Origin: Rosa chinensis
Taxonomy: Eukaryota; Streptophyta; Magnoliopsida; Rosales; Rosaceae
Reading direction: 5' to 3'
Length of the DNA: 64,000 bases
NCBI RefSeq assembly: GCF_002994745.2
Contig: NC_037093.1
Coordinates: forward strand, 47,100,384-47,164,383
Translations under genes and position numbers: made by a program
Shown here: piece after piece, positions 54,514-64,000 of the stretch
Position numbering within the stretch: position 1 is the stretch's first letter
Layout: each line of letters begins with the position of its first letter
The notes under the pieces: generated by a model
What the model saw: the letters and a program-made list of their open reading frames with translations, nothing else
What the model was told of the DNA's origin: nothing
Database searches by the model: none

Positions 54514-57327
54514 ATGGGGAGGAGGAGGAACGCTTCAGTGAATGTTCTGTTTCAATGGGTGAGGAGGCAGTCAATGAAAGTCAAGATCTTTCTTGGAGCC
54601 TTTCTTGCGCTGTGTGGTTTGGTGGCACTGAAGTTTTGGGTCAAGAATCATGACCATTTTTTCATTGCCTCTGAAGCCATTCATTTTCTGGGGATCATCG
54701 TCCTCATATACAAGCTCACAACCCAAAAGACCTGCTCTGGTATATATCTTTCTTAATCACTAACTCATAATTCTTTGTTTTTCGAAGCATTCTTGTTACT
54801 GTGATCGGTTGTGATAAGTATATGGAAATTTTTAGGACTGGAGAGGGTAGTATAATTTAATGACATGATCATAGGATCGATCATAGCCGTTTCTTTCCAC
54901 ATGAATTTGCCTTCAATACATTATAATCTCCATAGACATGTTCTGGTTTGGCCGGTGATTTTGTAATTGTGCATGAATGTGGATCCATTATCAAATTATC
55001 AATGTAATCTATGTTGAAACAGTAGATGAAACTCCAACTAGTCATAATCAGTTGTTATAGAGATGAATAATTCAAAAACAATGTTCGACTTACCAAATTT
55101 ATTTACCAAATTATGTGTCGCAACATGTTAATTAATCAAATGGATACCCTCTGAAGTGGGCATATGTTTTGTAAACGACACACGGCCATAACATTTGATC
55201 ACCAAAAGTGAATGGCAGAATTTGATAAGCCTAACATTATCCAATTTTGAATATATTTAGCATTCCAGGTAAACATTTCATAGACATTTGGTTATTGGCA
55301 TATTCGATTTAGCAGTTCTTATCTTAGAACATGGTTATACAGTATTGAAGAGTTTATGTTAATGAGGTTTCTATTGCCAACTCAGGTCTTTCCCTAAAGA
55401 CTCAAGAACTCACAGCTGCCTTTGTAGCAGTAAGATTGGTTTGCAGTACCATCATGGAGGCTGATGTGCACACTGTGCTAGATTTTGCTACTCTCATTTC
55501 AACAGCTTGGCTCATTTTTATGATACGGTTCAAACTGAAGTCAACCTACATAAAGGAACTCGACAACTTTCGCTTATATTTTGTGGTAAAGATCTTTCAC
55601 TGATGCTGTTTGTTATTGATAGAAGTATTTAACGTTTTTACTTGTCTCCCTCTTACAGAGCGGTTCTGGGTGTTGCTGTGTTATGTAAAATTGTGAATGT
55701 AAATGTATTTGCAAATCATATTCTGATTGCTCTTCATCAATGCACGCATGCTTGGTCAAATATGTTGAAATCATTTGAACAAAATAATCAAATTCCAGTA
55801 AAAGAGTTCCTGTTTGAGACAGCGTCCAGTGGACCTTAGAATTTTCAGGTGACTGCATTGGACATAAAAGGCCAGCATATGATCATTTATTAGCAAAAGA
55901 ATTTTGGTATGTTAATTAGGATTCATTGGGATAAAGGAATCTATTAAAACAAGACTATAGGAGACTTGATACAATCATATGATGCATTTCAGCACATATG
56001 AAATAACTAGATACTATGGGTATTTGGAATTCACCTACAGTATCACTGAATTGGATTTGAAATGACTATATACAATGAGTCATTTGGAATTGACCAAGTT
56101 ATTTGAATCTCTTTTTTTTTTTTTCTTCTTCCTTCTTTTACCATGCAATGTTAACCAGATCCCTAGATCTGAAATCACTCTTACCAAACAGTCCTTTATG
56201 TTAATATAAACTGCGTAGGAATTCATTCTTAATACCCCTATTATGAAAAACACACAAGATATTGGATGGTTTACTCAGCTGGAAACAGAACTATGTCTTA
56301 CAATGTTGCTTCAGAAAATGTGCTTACTATTGCTATACCCTCATACAAAACTACACACACACACACACACTCACATACCCCTATTGATCCATTTGAATTG
56401 CAGGTGGTGCCTGCTGCTATCCTTGCCCTGCTTTTCCACCCATACATGCTGAGTAGTCGTATTACTAGAGTTCTTTGGGCATTTGGTGGGTACATAGAAG
56501 CTGTTTCAGTACTGCCACAGCTTCGTTTGATGCAGAATGCAAAGGTAATTAGGAAAAAAAAAAAACTATTATCACCACTACTAATTACTAACCACAGTGG
56601 TTTGATCTCTATTTTCGTCTGATTATGCTGCCTTTTGCAGATGATTGAACCATTTACCTCCCATTATGTATTTGCATTGGGTATTTCAAGATTCTTTGCT
56701 TGTGCTCATTGGATCATTATGGTTAGTTATGGCTTTACCCAAGCTGACTTAGAGCTCTGTGTGAAATTTGCAATTACAGTTGGTCAATTTAGAATGTATC
56801 GGAACTAAAGGCAATTTGTGATTTCCATGCAGATCTACGAAACTAAAGGCAAATATCTATTCTTGGTTGGGAGTGGTTATTCGTGGATTTTGGCTGCCTT
56901 GATCTGTGAAATTGTTCAAACATTCATCTTAGCAGACTTTTGTTACTATTACATAAAGAGGTAACTTGCTTTAATGTTTTTGATACATCGTTTCGTACAA
57001 TTGAGAAGACTCACCACATCAGCAGTGGCCGAGCCATGTTTGGGCCTGAGGTGGCCAACTTTCGCCCCTCCAAGCCCCTATTTAGGCTCCATTGAATTGG
57101 TTAACATTTTTAAACATTACTTTAAATGATTACAAAAATATCTAAAACCACATTGCATCTTGGCATCGATCTTGTATTTTAGCTCCGCCACTGCACTTAA
57201 GCATGATGATGTGCTAATGGTACAATCATGTTCTTGTCACTATCGCAAACTGCCCTTAACCATTTGTTACATATATTTGTTTTGCAGTTATGTACAAGGT
57301 CAGCTCGTAATGAGGATGCCTGTCTAG
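54514..57327 (+). CDS. ER lumen protein-retaining receptor family (ERD2-like) protein, six exons
   Basis: Exons: 54514-54739, 55386-55585, 56404-56544, 56641-56721, 56833-56960, 57288-57327; all junctions are GT-AG and the sum (816 nt) gives 271 residues, the usual length of plant ERD2-like proteins. ERD2 proteins are seven-helix Golgi/ER membrane receptors returning K/HDEL-tagged proteins to the ER; the longer plant ERD2-like branch is less well defined. Visible motifs: FLGIIVLIYKLTTQKTCSGL, SLKTQELTAAFVAVRL, VVPAAILALLFHP, LRLMQNAKMIEPFTSHYVFA and LADFCYYYIKSYVQGQLVMR. The start follows a CT-rich leader. Intron 5 holds a 171-bp MITE. No damage is seen. Whether it binds K/HDEL ligands cannot be told here. 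Confidence 0.95.
57023..57193. mobile_element. Small hAT-like MITE in intron 5 of the ERD2-like gene
   Basis: Ends CAGTGGCCGAGCC and, inverted, CAGTGGCGGAGC; flanks CACATCAG (57015-57022) and CACTTAAG (57194-57201) agree at 6 of 8 bases, fitting an aged 8-bp duplication. It is 171 bp with no coding content. Confidence 0.75.
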
Positions 57328-58299
57328 ATTTTGAATCTCATACCATTGTGCTTGCTTACTGCATTTCTTTTTCTTTTCTTTGATCAATATACAAGCATCT
57401 TGTAGCATGGAGAAGCGAATGAGTAAAATCTTAATGTACTTTTCATCTATGTTCATGACCTCGGGTTTAGTAAGACGACATGGTTACTAGTACTTCATCA
57501 AGACAAAGTCATTTTGGAGTGAAAAAAAAATGTGTATGTTTTTGTCAAAACAGAAGTGAACAAATCTTGAACAGGAATTTTAATGACGATGCAAAAACTT
57601 CCATACTAAATAGTGATGATTTTTACAAATTAATATTATGATTTTGCGTTGCGTCGATTTTACAGTCTTCTCACAAATTTTAATTTGTGATCAATCACTG
57701 ACCTATACCTTGATGATCAATCAACGGAGTTGGAGATTTTCAGCTTGGTTGGTTGGCTAGTCTGGCATTAAACCTTATTGCAGTCTTTCATGGAGAAAAG
57801 TGACTAGCTGGATGAAATGGTGCTTGACCAGCTGTGAGTTCCCGACACCAATGTCACCCGTCAATAAGCAAAGTTGCCGATGGAGTTCATCCATTGTAGC
57901 CTTGCGGCAGTCCACCTTGTTCTAAGATGAATTTTGATAGTAAAGACGGTTGTGTTGGCTTGGTGCTGTGATACTTGATATAAAGAAAATGGTTTGGGAG
58001 GGATTAAGTCCCAAGAAAATGGAATGGACGGATAGTGTTACATGAGGTGATTGTGGTCGTTGATTTGAGAACAGTGGTTACTAGGAGAAGTAGGCTACCT
58101 GCCCAAGATGATAAATGAGCTACGGTGTACACAACAAGAACAGTATTAAGATTTTCTACACCCACCCATTTAACTTGCAGAAGACACAATCATTATTAGT
58201 AAAAAACCCAAAAAGGACTTTTTAGAACAAACTTTTACACAAACAAAACAAATCCATCAGCAATCTTCTATTATAGCCTGTCAGAAAATATAAACCCTA
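57328..58299. other. Intergenic and 3' flank of the ERD2-like gene
   Basis: Contains the likely 3' UTR of the ERD2-like gene (first ~250 bp). 57700-58200 has GC-richer text without a recognisable frame. No RNA gene seen. Confidence 0.4.
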
Positions 58300-59194
58300 A
58301 CAACTGACACGTGCTAGGCATGCATCGTCCTAATAACCGGTTGCTTCGGTCACAGCCCTTTCAAATTTGGTCCATGCGCCACAAAACATATCTCCTTCCC
58401 GTAATGTGGCCTCCCGAAACGCCACCACGTGTACTTATCCATAGGCCTCGGACCACGTGTCCCTGACCACATTCTCAAAGACACGTCGACACGTCAAATC
58501 ATCTCCTCCAGTAAAAGCTGCAGATCCGACGCTGAGCTGTCAAGCTCAATAGCTCGCCACATTTCATCCAACGATTCCCGTTGCTTCGCGAGAAAGCAGG
58601 CCCCACCCTAACGTACGGCTTCCCACGTGTCACCAGTCAAAGGCGGCTACGTATCCTCCGTCACTAGGGATTCGTAAAGTTGAAAACGACGGTAGAGATT
58701 CGCGGGATAACAGCGAAATCTCACCACCCCCACGCGTCCGTTCCCGCTACCAGCCTGTAAGACAGGTCCAGCTGTCTCTCTACAGTCAAACACGTGTCCA
58801 TCTCCTAAGCTCTTCATGCACGTGCCCCACGTGGCGCGCTCTCAACCTTCCAGCGTGGGCCGCGGTGCACTTAAACAGAGTTTGTTTCCCGCTAAATCAA
58901 CGAATTACCAGGCTCTTAAGCCGCGATTATTCTGGATTAGTGTTAATCCCATCCCCTATTTACATCCCCCAACGTCTTACGTGTCAGGTACCGCCTTCCT
59001 CCCTTCTATTATCACAACACGTGGCACCCGCCCTCCCTTCGTCTCCTCTTCCCTACAAAAGATCTGATACCAAACCCTAATCAATTTTGAAACGAACAAG
59101 AGCCTTCTTCTTCAAATTTCACTACGACTACTTCGAGCTTCAGATTTCGCATTTTCCTTTCCTAATACGAATTGAATTACTGAGCTCTGCAACA
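58300..59194 (+). promoter_or_regulatory. Promoter and 5' leader with clustered CACGTG (ABRE/G-box) sites
   Basis: Eight exact CACGTG palindromes occur at 58308, 58426, 58454, 58624, 58791, 58819, 58828 and 59018, plus ACGTG at 58979 and two ACACGTC words at 58481-58495. Several have the ACACGTGTC or CCACGTGG context preferred by ABF/ABI5-type bZIP factors. The region is clearly GC-richer than its surroundings. Sites at 58819 and 58828 are 9 bp apart. This predicts ABA or stress control of the downstream gene. Confidence 0.85.
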
Positions 59195-60462
59195 ATGGTG
59201 GAGGTTTCCGAGCGAGGGATGAAAGAGGAGGAGATTGAGCTGGATTTAGGCTTGTCAATCGGAGGCGTGAGTTTCAGAAAACCGAAACTCAACGGAGGAG
59301 ACGAAATCCAGACGGCGGCGGTTGTAAGATCCAGCAGCATGGCGTCGCCGGCGGCCTTTTCCGAGCCGGAGAGCGCGGTTGTGGATCCGCAGGCGAAAAG
59401 GGAGATTCAGGCGCAGCGGAGGCAGGAGGCGAAGAGGAAGCGAGAAGAGAAGAAAACGCGAGCCCAAATAGGAGAACAGCAACAATCGCCGGCGAGAAAG
59501 AAAGAGAAGAGTGTGGACGCAACGAATGTTGTGCTATCTCAAGGCGATAACGGCGTTAACGTTATGAATGTGAATTTGAATTTGAGTAACGGCGAGGCGG
59601 AGCACCACCATTACCAGGTTGGACCGGTGCAGTACCCGTACGCGCCCGTCCAGTTCGTTCCGTACCCGAACGGGTTCGCTTATCCTTGTGTGGTGCCGTG
59701 TTGGGCGCCCAACGGTGGCGGCGGCGGGGGTTACAGGCAGTTTCAGGCAAATCATGATTTGGGGAATAATGGGTGCAACCCGGAGCAGAGTGGCAAAACG
59801 GCGTCGTTGAATAATGGGTCCCCAATTTGTAGCTCCTCTACTGTTTCAGAACATTGCAGTGCAGGTTCTCATGAAGGTATATATATCTCATATCTAATCT
59901 ATTTGTATCCCCAAATTTGATTATTTTGTTAAATCTTCTTCTGATTTTTGGGTTTTCAATATTTTTAGGTGGGAGCAGTGATACTAGAAGCCATTCAAGC
60001 CGTTTGAATGGTTCGATTAGGAAGAAGAACAAAGCCCAGTCTGACCACACAGTTACCTCTCACTCGATCGAACCTAATTCCCGAGGTAATGAAAATTTGG
60101 TGGTTCAAGTTCAACCCAAAGAAGAACCCGCACCGGAAATTACAGAACCGGTTCCGTTTTCAAAACAACGTCCTCCTACTCCACCCAAGGAAACCAAGAC
60201 GGAGCGTCCAAAACCTCAAACCAAAAACACCCAGAAGAGCCCTTCCAAACCACAAATGCCGTACGTATCCACCACCGGAAATGGACCCAATGGGAAAACG
60301 GTTCATGGATTCTTGTACAGATACTCCCAGTCGGAGATCAGCATCGTGTGTGTCTGCCATGGAAGCACATTCTCGCCGGCTGAGTTTGTGCAGCATGCCG
60401 GAGGCACCGGTGTTTCACAGCCTCTGAGACACATAACAGTAATCCCATCTGCTTTTGGATGA
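59195..60462 (+). CDS. AFP: NINJA-family AFP-type transcriptional co-repressor adaptor, two exons
   Basis: Exon 1 is 59195-59876 and exon 2 is 59969-60462, joined across a 92-bp GT-AG intron to give 391 residues. The N-terminus carries the EAR motif [11 protein letters not shown] (about 13-23), which recruits TOPLESS-type co-repressors. Residues 70-95 are a basic nuclear-targeting stretch ([12 protein letters not shown]). The C-terminal Jas-like domain reads [40 protein letters not shown] and [12 protein letters not shown], close to AFP (ABI five-binding protein) members, not NINJA itself. AFPs bind ABI5-class bZIPs and dampen ABA signalling. An in-frame ATG at 59087 lies in the leader, but [19 protein letters not shown] is the family-like start. 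No damage is seen. The CACGTG-rich promoter suits ABA feedback control. Confidence 0.95.
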
Positions 60463-61450
60463 AGATGATGGTGCTTCTAGCTGTTTTTTTTTTTTTTTTT
60501 TTTTGTTCTTTCTACTATGGGCCCATTGGAATTGCTTGGTTCTTTTCTTCCTGGCAAAATTAATGGGGACGGAAAGATGGAGACTATTTTTCTTTTTCTG
60601 GTTTCGGCATTTGTGTCTGTGGAGCCTCTGCTAACTGTCATTTACATACAGTTTAACAATCTGTTAGGTTTCTAGATCAGATAATCCCCTGTATTTAAAT
60701 TTGAGAGAGAATTTAAATGGATGGTTAGATTATATTAAATATTAATGGATGGTTAGGTTATATTAAATACACTTATTAATAAAAATATTAATTATCGTTT
60801 CAAAGAATAAAAATATTATTTATAAATAAAGTGTTGAGTTATTTACACCTTCAGTGTATAAAATAATTTTCATTAAATTTGACCTGTAAGACCAGAGGAA
60901 TTTTGTTTTTATTATTTATTTTGTTCTCGACTTGTTATGGTCTTCGTTAACTTTAACTTTGAATTTTAAATCATTTGCAACCGAGAACCAAATATTCAAA
61001 GAAAAATTCAAGATCATAGCACCAATTATCGAAATATCGAGTGTTGAGAAAATATCGATGGTTCTGAAAACGGAAATTTCGACAGAAATATGGTGGATAT
61101 TTCGATTTCGGTAAATAATCAAGAAAAATGATGGAAATTTGAAGAAAAATATGGAAATTTTAAGTGAAATTTTGGATATGTTTGTTTTATTAATTATCTA
61201 TTATATATGAAAAGAAAATCTTGATTAAACATTGTTATATAGTGAGCTGTAATAATTTAAGATGAAACAATAAATGCTCAATCGCCGACAACTCTTAAAA
61301 ATTTTTAAATAAACATCTAATTTTGGTTCACCAAATACTAAAAAGAAGCATAAGAAGGATTGAAGAAGAAAGTAATGGGAGAAAGAAGTAAAAAAAGAAA
61401 CTTGTTGTTTCATTCGATGTAAGAAGTGAATCAAATTTTAAACTATTTAT
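60463..61450. other. 3' flank and AT-rich intergenic DNA
   Basis: Begins with the AFP 3' UTR, including a T-run near 60485-60504. 60990-61120 contains GAAATTTCG-type words related to the element at 61876-62916, so a degraded relative probably lies here. No gene. Confidence 0.45.
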
Positions 61451-61489
61451 AGGGGTAAAGCTATCGTATGTTAACATTTCTCATACATC

Positions 61490-61740
61490 AATTATTTTTA
61501 CCCCTCTAAGGACTCATGTTATCACTTTGAGGACTAACATTACTATTTTCAGGACTTATATGGTCAACTAAGAAAATTTACCACTTTAAGGACTCATGTT
61601 ACCACTTTGAGGATTAATATTACTATTTTGAGGACTCATGTGGTAACTAAGAAAATTTACCACTTTAAGGACTCATGTTAATACTTTGAAGACTAATATT
61701 ACTATTTTGATGACTCATTTTATCACTTTTAAGGCAATTG
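61490..61740. repeat. Tandem repeat, AAGGACTCATGTTATCACTTT type
   Basis: About three to four units of 50-110 bp with AAGGACTCATGTTA, ACTTTGAGGACTAA and CATTACTATTTT blocks. The flanks (TATGTTAACATT and TACGTTAACACA) look like loose inverted ends, so it may be the inside of a MITE. Confidence 0.8.
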
Positions 61741-61818
61741 TATGCATGTCATACGTTAACACATTGTATAATTTTCCCTATTTATAGAAGTGAAAATTTG
61801 AAGTTGGTAAATACTAAG

Positions 61819-61820
<2 letters not shown>

Positions 61821-61855
<35 letters not shown>
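61821..61855. repeat. (TA)n microsatellite
   Basis: Continuous AT dinucleotide run of about 34 bp. Confidence 0.92.
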
Positions 61856-61856
<1 letters not shown>

Positions 61857-61875
61857 ATTGGTTGTAACTTGTAAG

Positions 61876-62916
61876 CAAGGTTTCAAATTTCGGTTTCGGT
61901 TTCGATTTCGGTACTTCAAATTTAAGGAAATTTCGGAGAAAGTTTCGATTTCGGTGGAAATTTCGGTTAAAAATAAAGAAATCAAATTAATTGCATTTAT
62001 AAAATGATATTTTTGAATGAAACTTTTACATAGACTAAACTAACCTATAATAAACCTATTTACAATGTAACATCTATAAAATTATACATTTATAATAAAA
62101 TTATGAGATTTTATACGGACGAGTAATTAACTAGTACGATAATGTGTATCTATGTGTATTGATAATGTGTTGTATATTGATAATGTAAATATGACTTACT
62201 TTTTTTAATAATTAGAAAATTACAAGGGGGCGGGGCGGGGTACGTAAAACCAAAACTCCGTGAATGAAAATGACAAGTACAACAAAAGGAATATAAAAGC
62301 TACTACGATGTGGTTCGATCTAGCTAGTTGAACTGCTTTCATTTAGTATCACACAATACTGCTCTCAAGTACGTGAATTTTGGAAATGATTCTCGTACTT
62401 CATCACATGGTTATTGTATGTGTACGAGTTGTTCCCTTTCCACACGCAATCCATATATCGAATATTGTGGAATTACCTAATATGATGTTACAGTGTATGA
62501 AGCATACAATATTTGAGATGAAGCAAAAAGAAAATCATGTTAGGGTTGGAGCATTCAACTTTATAGCAGATAAAAACAAAAAGGTTTTTTGTTGTATTCA
62601 ACTTAATTGCAAAAAAAAAAAAAAAAATTCAAAATTTCATATTTTCTCTATAAAAGTATGAAGTAAAAATTCATTGTAGGTGACATAAAAATTTAACAGA
62701 AATTTTAGAGAAATTTCAGACAAAATTTCGGTGTGAATTTTTAAATATATATTGTGTGTGTAGATATTTCGGAAATTAAGAATTTCATGGAAATGTACGG
62801 AAAATTTCGGAAAATTTCGGGAAACTTCCGACGGAAATGATATAGCATATGAATTTCGTTTTGGTACTTCAAAATTACGGAAATTTCAGCAGTTTCGGAG
62901 AAATTTAAAACCTTGC
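61876..62916. mobile_element. hAT-type non-autonomous element rich in GAAATTTCGG words
   Basis: Ends CAAGGTTTCAAATTTC and, inverted, CAAGGTTTTAAATTTC; flanked by the exact 8-bp duplication CTTGTAAG (61868-61875 and 62917-62924). Both subterminal zones repeat TTTCGGTTTCG/GAAATTTCGG. The 1041-bp body has no recognisable gene. Confidence 0.9.
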
Positions 62917-63004
62917 TTGTAAGTTGGTTATTAATTGGACATTTACCTAAACTTTCAGATTCGTAGGGAAAGAATATATATTAAAATGTTGCAAATATGA
63001 GTCA

Positions 63005-63082
63005 AGTGCAGGTGCAGCCGAGTTGGTCAATAGGTGACCAAGGTTCAAATCTTGGTGACTTCTATTTGCTTTTTGATTGAAA
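63005..63082 (+). mobile_element. tRNA-derived SINE, poly-T-ended type
   Basis: A-box TGCAGCCGAGTTGG (63013-63026) and B-box AGGTTCAAATCTTGG (63041-63055) at tRNA-like spacing, ending near GCTTTTTGATTG. The short length and T-rich end resemble plant SINEs of the Au type. A true tRNA gene is unlikely because no acceptor stem pairs. Confidence 0.6.
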
Positions 63083-63139
63083 TTTTAGTCTGAATATTAA
63101 TTGGCCACGTGGTGGGGACGTGGGTTGACTTTGCATGGG

Positions 63140-63345
63140 AGAGAAATGGGAGTTGGATACGGAAATCTCACGATATCTCGCGAAAAATCGCTAAATTTTT
63201 TATATTTTCCAAAATTTGGGGAAATTTCGAAAATCTCGCACGAAATTTACTTGGTAGGCAAAAGATATATCGTCTCCTAAAAAAAACGAAATATCGCCGA
63301 TATTTCGGCGATATTTTCGATATTTAAGTCCTTGCATAGGACTAC
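63140..63345. repeat. Fragment related to the GAAATTTCG hAT family
   Basis: Contains ACGATATCTCGCG, AAATTTCGAAAATCTCGC and CGATATTTCGGCGATATTTT and ends AAGTCCTTGC, close in style to the ends of the 61876-62916 element. No paired end or target duplication was found. Confidence 0.45.
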
Positions 63346-63898
63346 ATAATGTTTTCATACCCTTATACAATATAACCCATTCCAATATGAGGGCTGATTA
63401 CTGGAGGGTTTGCGCTTGTCCTACATACACTTTATCGCCCGTCTTCATCAATGAAGCTATCACGGCAATTTTGACCTTTTGGGCACTGTATTACCGTGGC
63501 CATTGTTTCTAAGGCCATCTCTAATTGTTAAGATCTGAAATAGATCATACTCTACATTTTTAGACCTTTTGGAAGGTACTAAGGTCTATAATTTTCCAAG
63601 TTCAATCATTCGAAGTCTAAATTATAGACTATAATATATTTTATTATTTTGAATTTGTATATTTCAAAATTATAAGTGTTTTTAGCTATAATGAATTTCC
63701 CCTTAATTATATTACTAACTCTAAATATAATTTTATAGACAAAATTATAATTTTAATGATTGAAGAAATTTTATTATATTATTAGATGAGATTTTTTGAG
63801 TCTACATGCACAAATCACTTTTTATCTTTATGGAATCTTATTAAATTTTCATATATGATTTTACATACTACGTGTCGTTTCGTAACTTATTAATTTGA

Positions 63899-64000
63899 AG
63901 GGAAAATTGCACCAACAGTATATGGACACTTTGAGGACTGTCAAAGTAATACCTGAACTTTAAAACTTATCAATCTGGTACTTGGACTTATAATTTCTTG
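63899..64000 (+). repeat. Start of a MULE terminal inverted repeat, continuing beyond the window
   Basis: Starts AGGGAAAATTGCACCAACAG and matches the reverse complement of 9735-9900 to the window edge. It should be the left end of a second MULE-family element lying to the right. 63346-63898 before it is AT-rich with no gene seen. Confidence 0.6.

Noticed and set aside
59087..59194. Extended AFP start at the ATG at 59087
   Set aside because: In frame, but the added residues are Phe/Tyr-rich and unlike the family; the later ATG gives the normal start before the EAR motif.
63005..63060. tRNA gene
   Set aside because: A- and B-box-like words are present, but no acceptor or anticodon stem closes; a SINE fits better.

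Overview
This is nuclear DNA of a eudicot plant, tentatively a woody rosid. The evidence is spliced genes with GT-AG introns, plant-only families (CYP82 P450, MSL mechanosensitive channel, NINJA/AFP repressor) and dense nested plant transposons. The species cannot be fixed from the sequence. Rosaceae is a guess.

Layout. 1-9900: 3' part of a Mutator-like element (MULE) with a largely open transposase core. Its first 3' intron holds a 4.75-kb non-autonomous CACTA element with perfect CAT target duplications and a captured CYP704-like P450 exon. 10431-14640: a CYP82 P450 cluster made of an upstream exon-2 remnant, one intact two-exon gene (11001-13176), and a broken third copy fused to a fragment of an MSL channel gene. 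15370-22830: retroelement-rich DNA with a LINE-like insertion, a Gypsy-type LTR, a gag-only non-autonomous LTR element (18541-20801) and a hAT MITE. 23605-41073: a MSL10-like mechanosensitive channel gene on the + strand, destroyed by two Copia insertions (23685-30304 in exon 1; 32390-40100 in intron 2), frameshifts and stops. 41319-53461: a third Copia element, shattered by an inverted partial copy of the MSL gene, an 80-bp-arm palindrome of Copia RT sequence, a large Gypsy-type LTR and a solo LTR of the gag-only family. 54514-57327: an apparently intact six-exon ERD2-like gene. 58300-60462: an apparently intact two-exon NINJA/AFP-family gene with a promoter unusually rich in CACGTG boxes. 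60463-64000: MITEs, tandem repeats, a SINE and, at the right edge, a terminal repeat matching the MULE end at 9900.

The three apparently functional host genes (CYP82, ERD2-like, AFP/NINJA) have no evident shared pathway. The most unusual structures are: (i) the Copia at 23685-30304, which has an in-frame deletion of gag and protease, a 27-unit coding minisatellite also present in its leader, and three LTRs with a snap-back junction; (ii) the MSL fragment embedded with introns inside another Copia; (iii) the P450-MSL pseudogene junction. All boundaries were read by eye. Exact target duplications are the strongest support.
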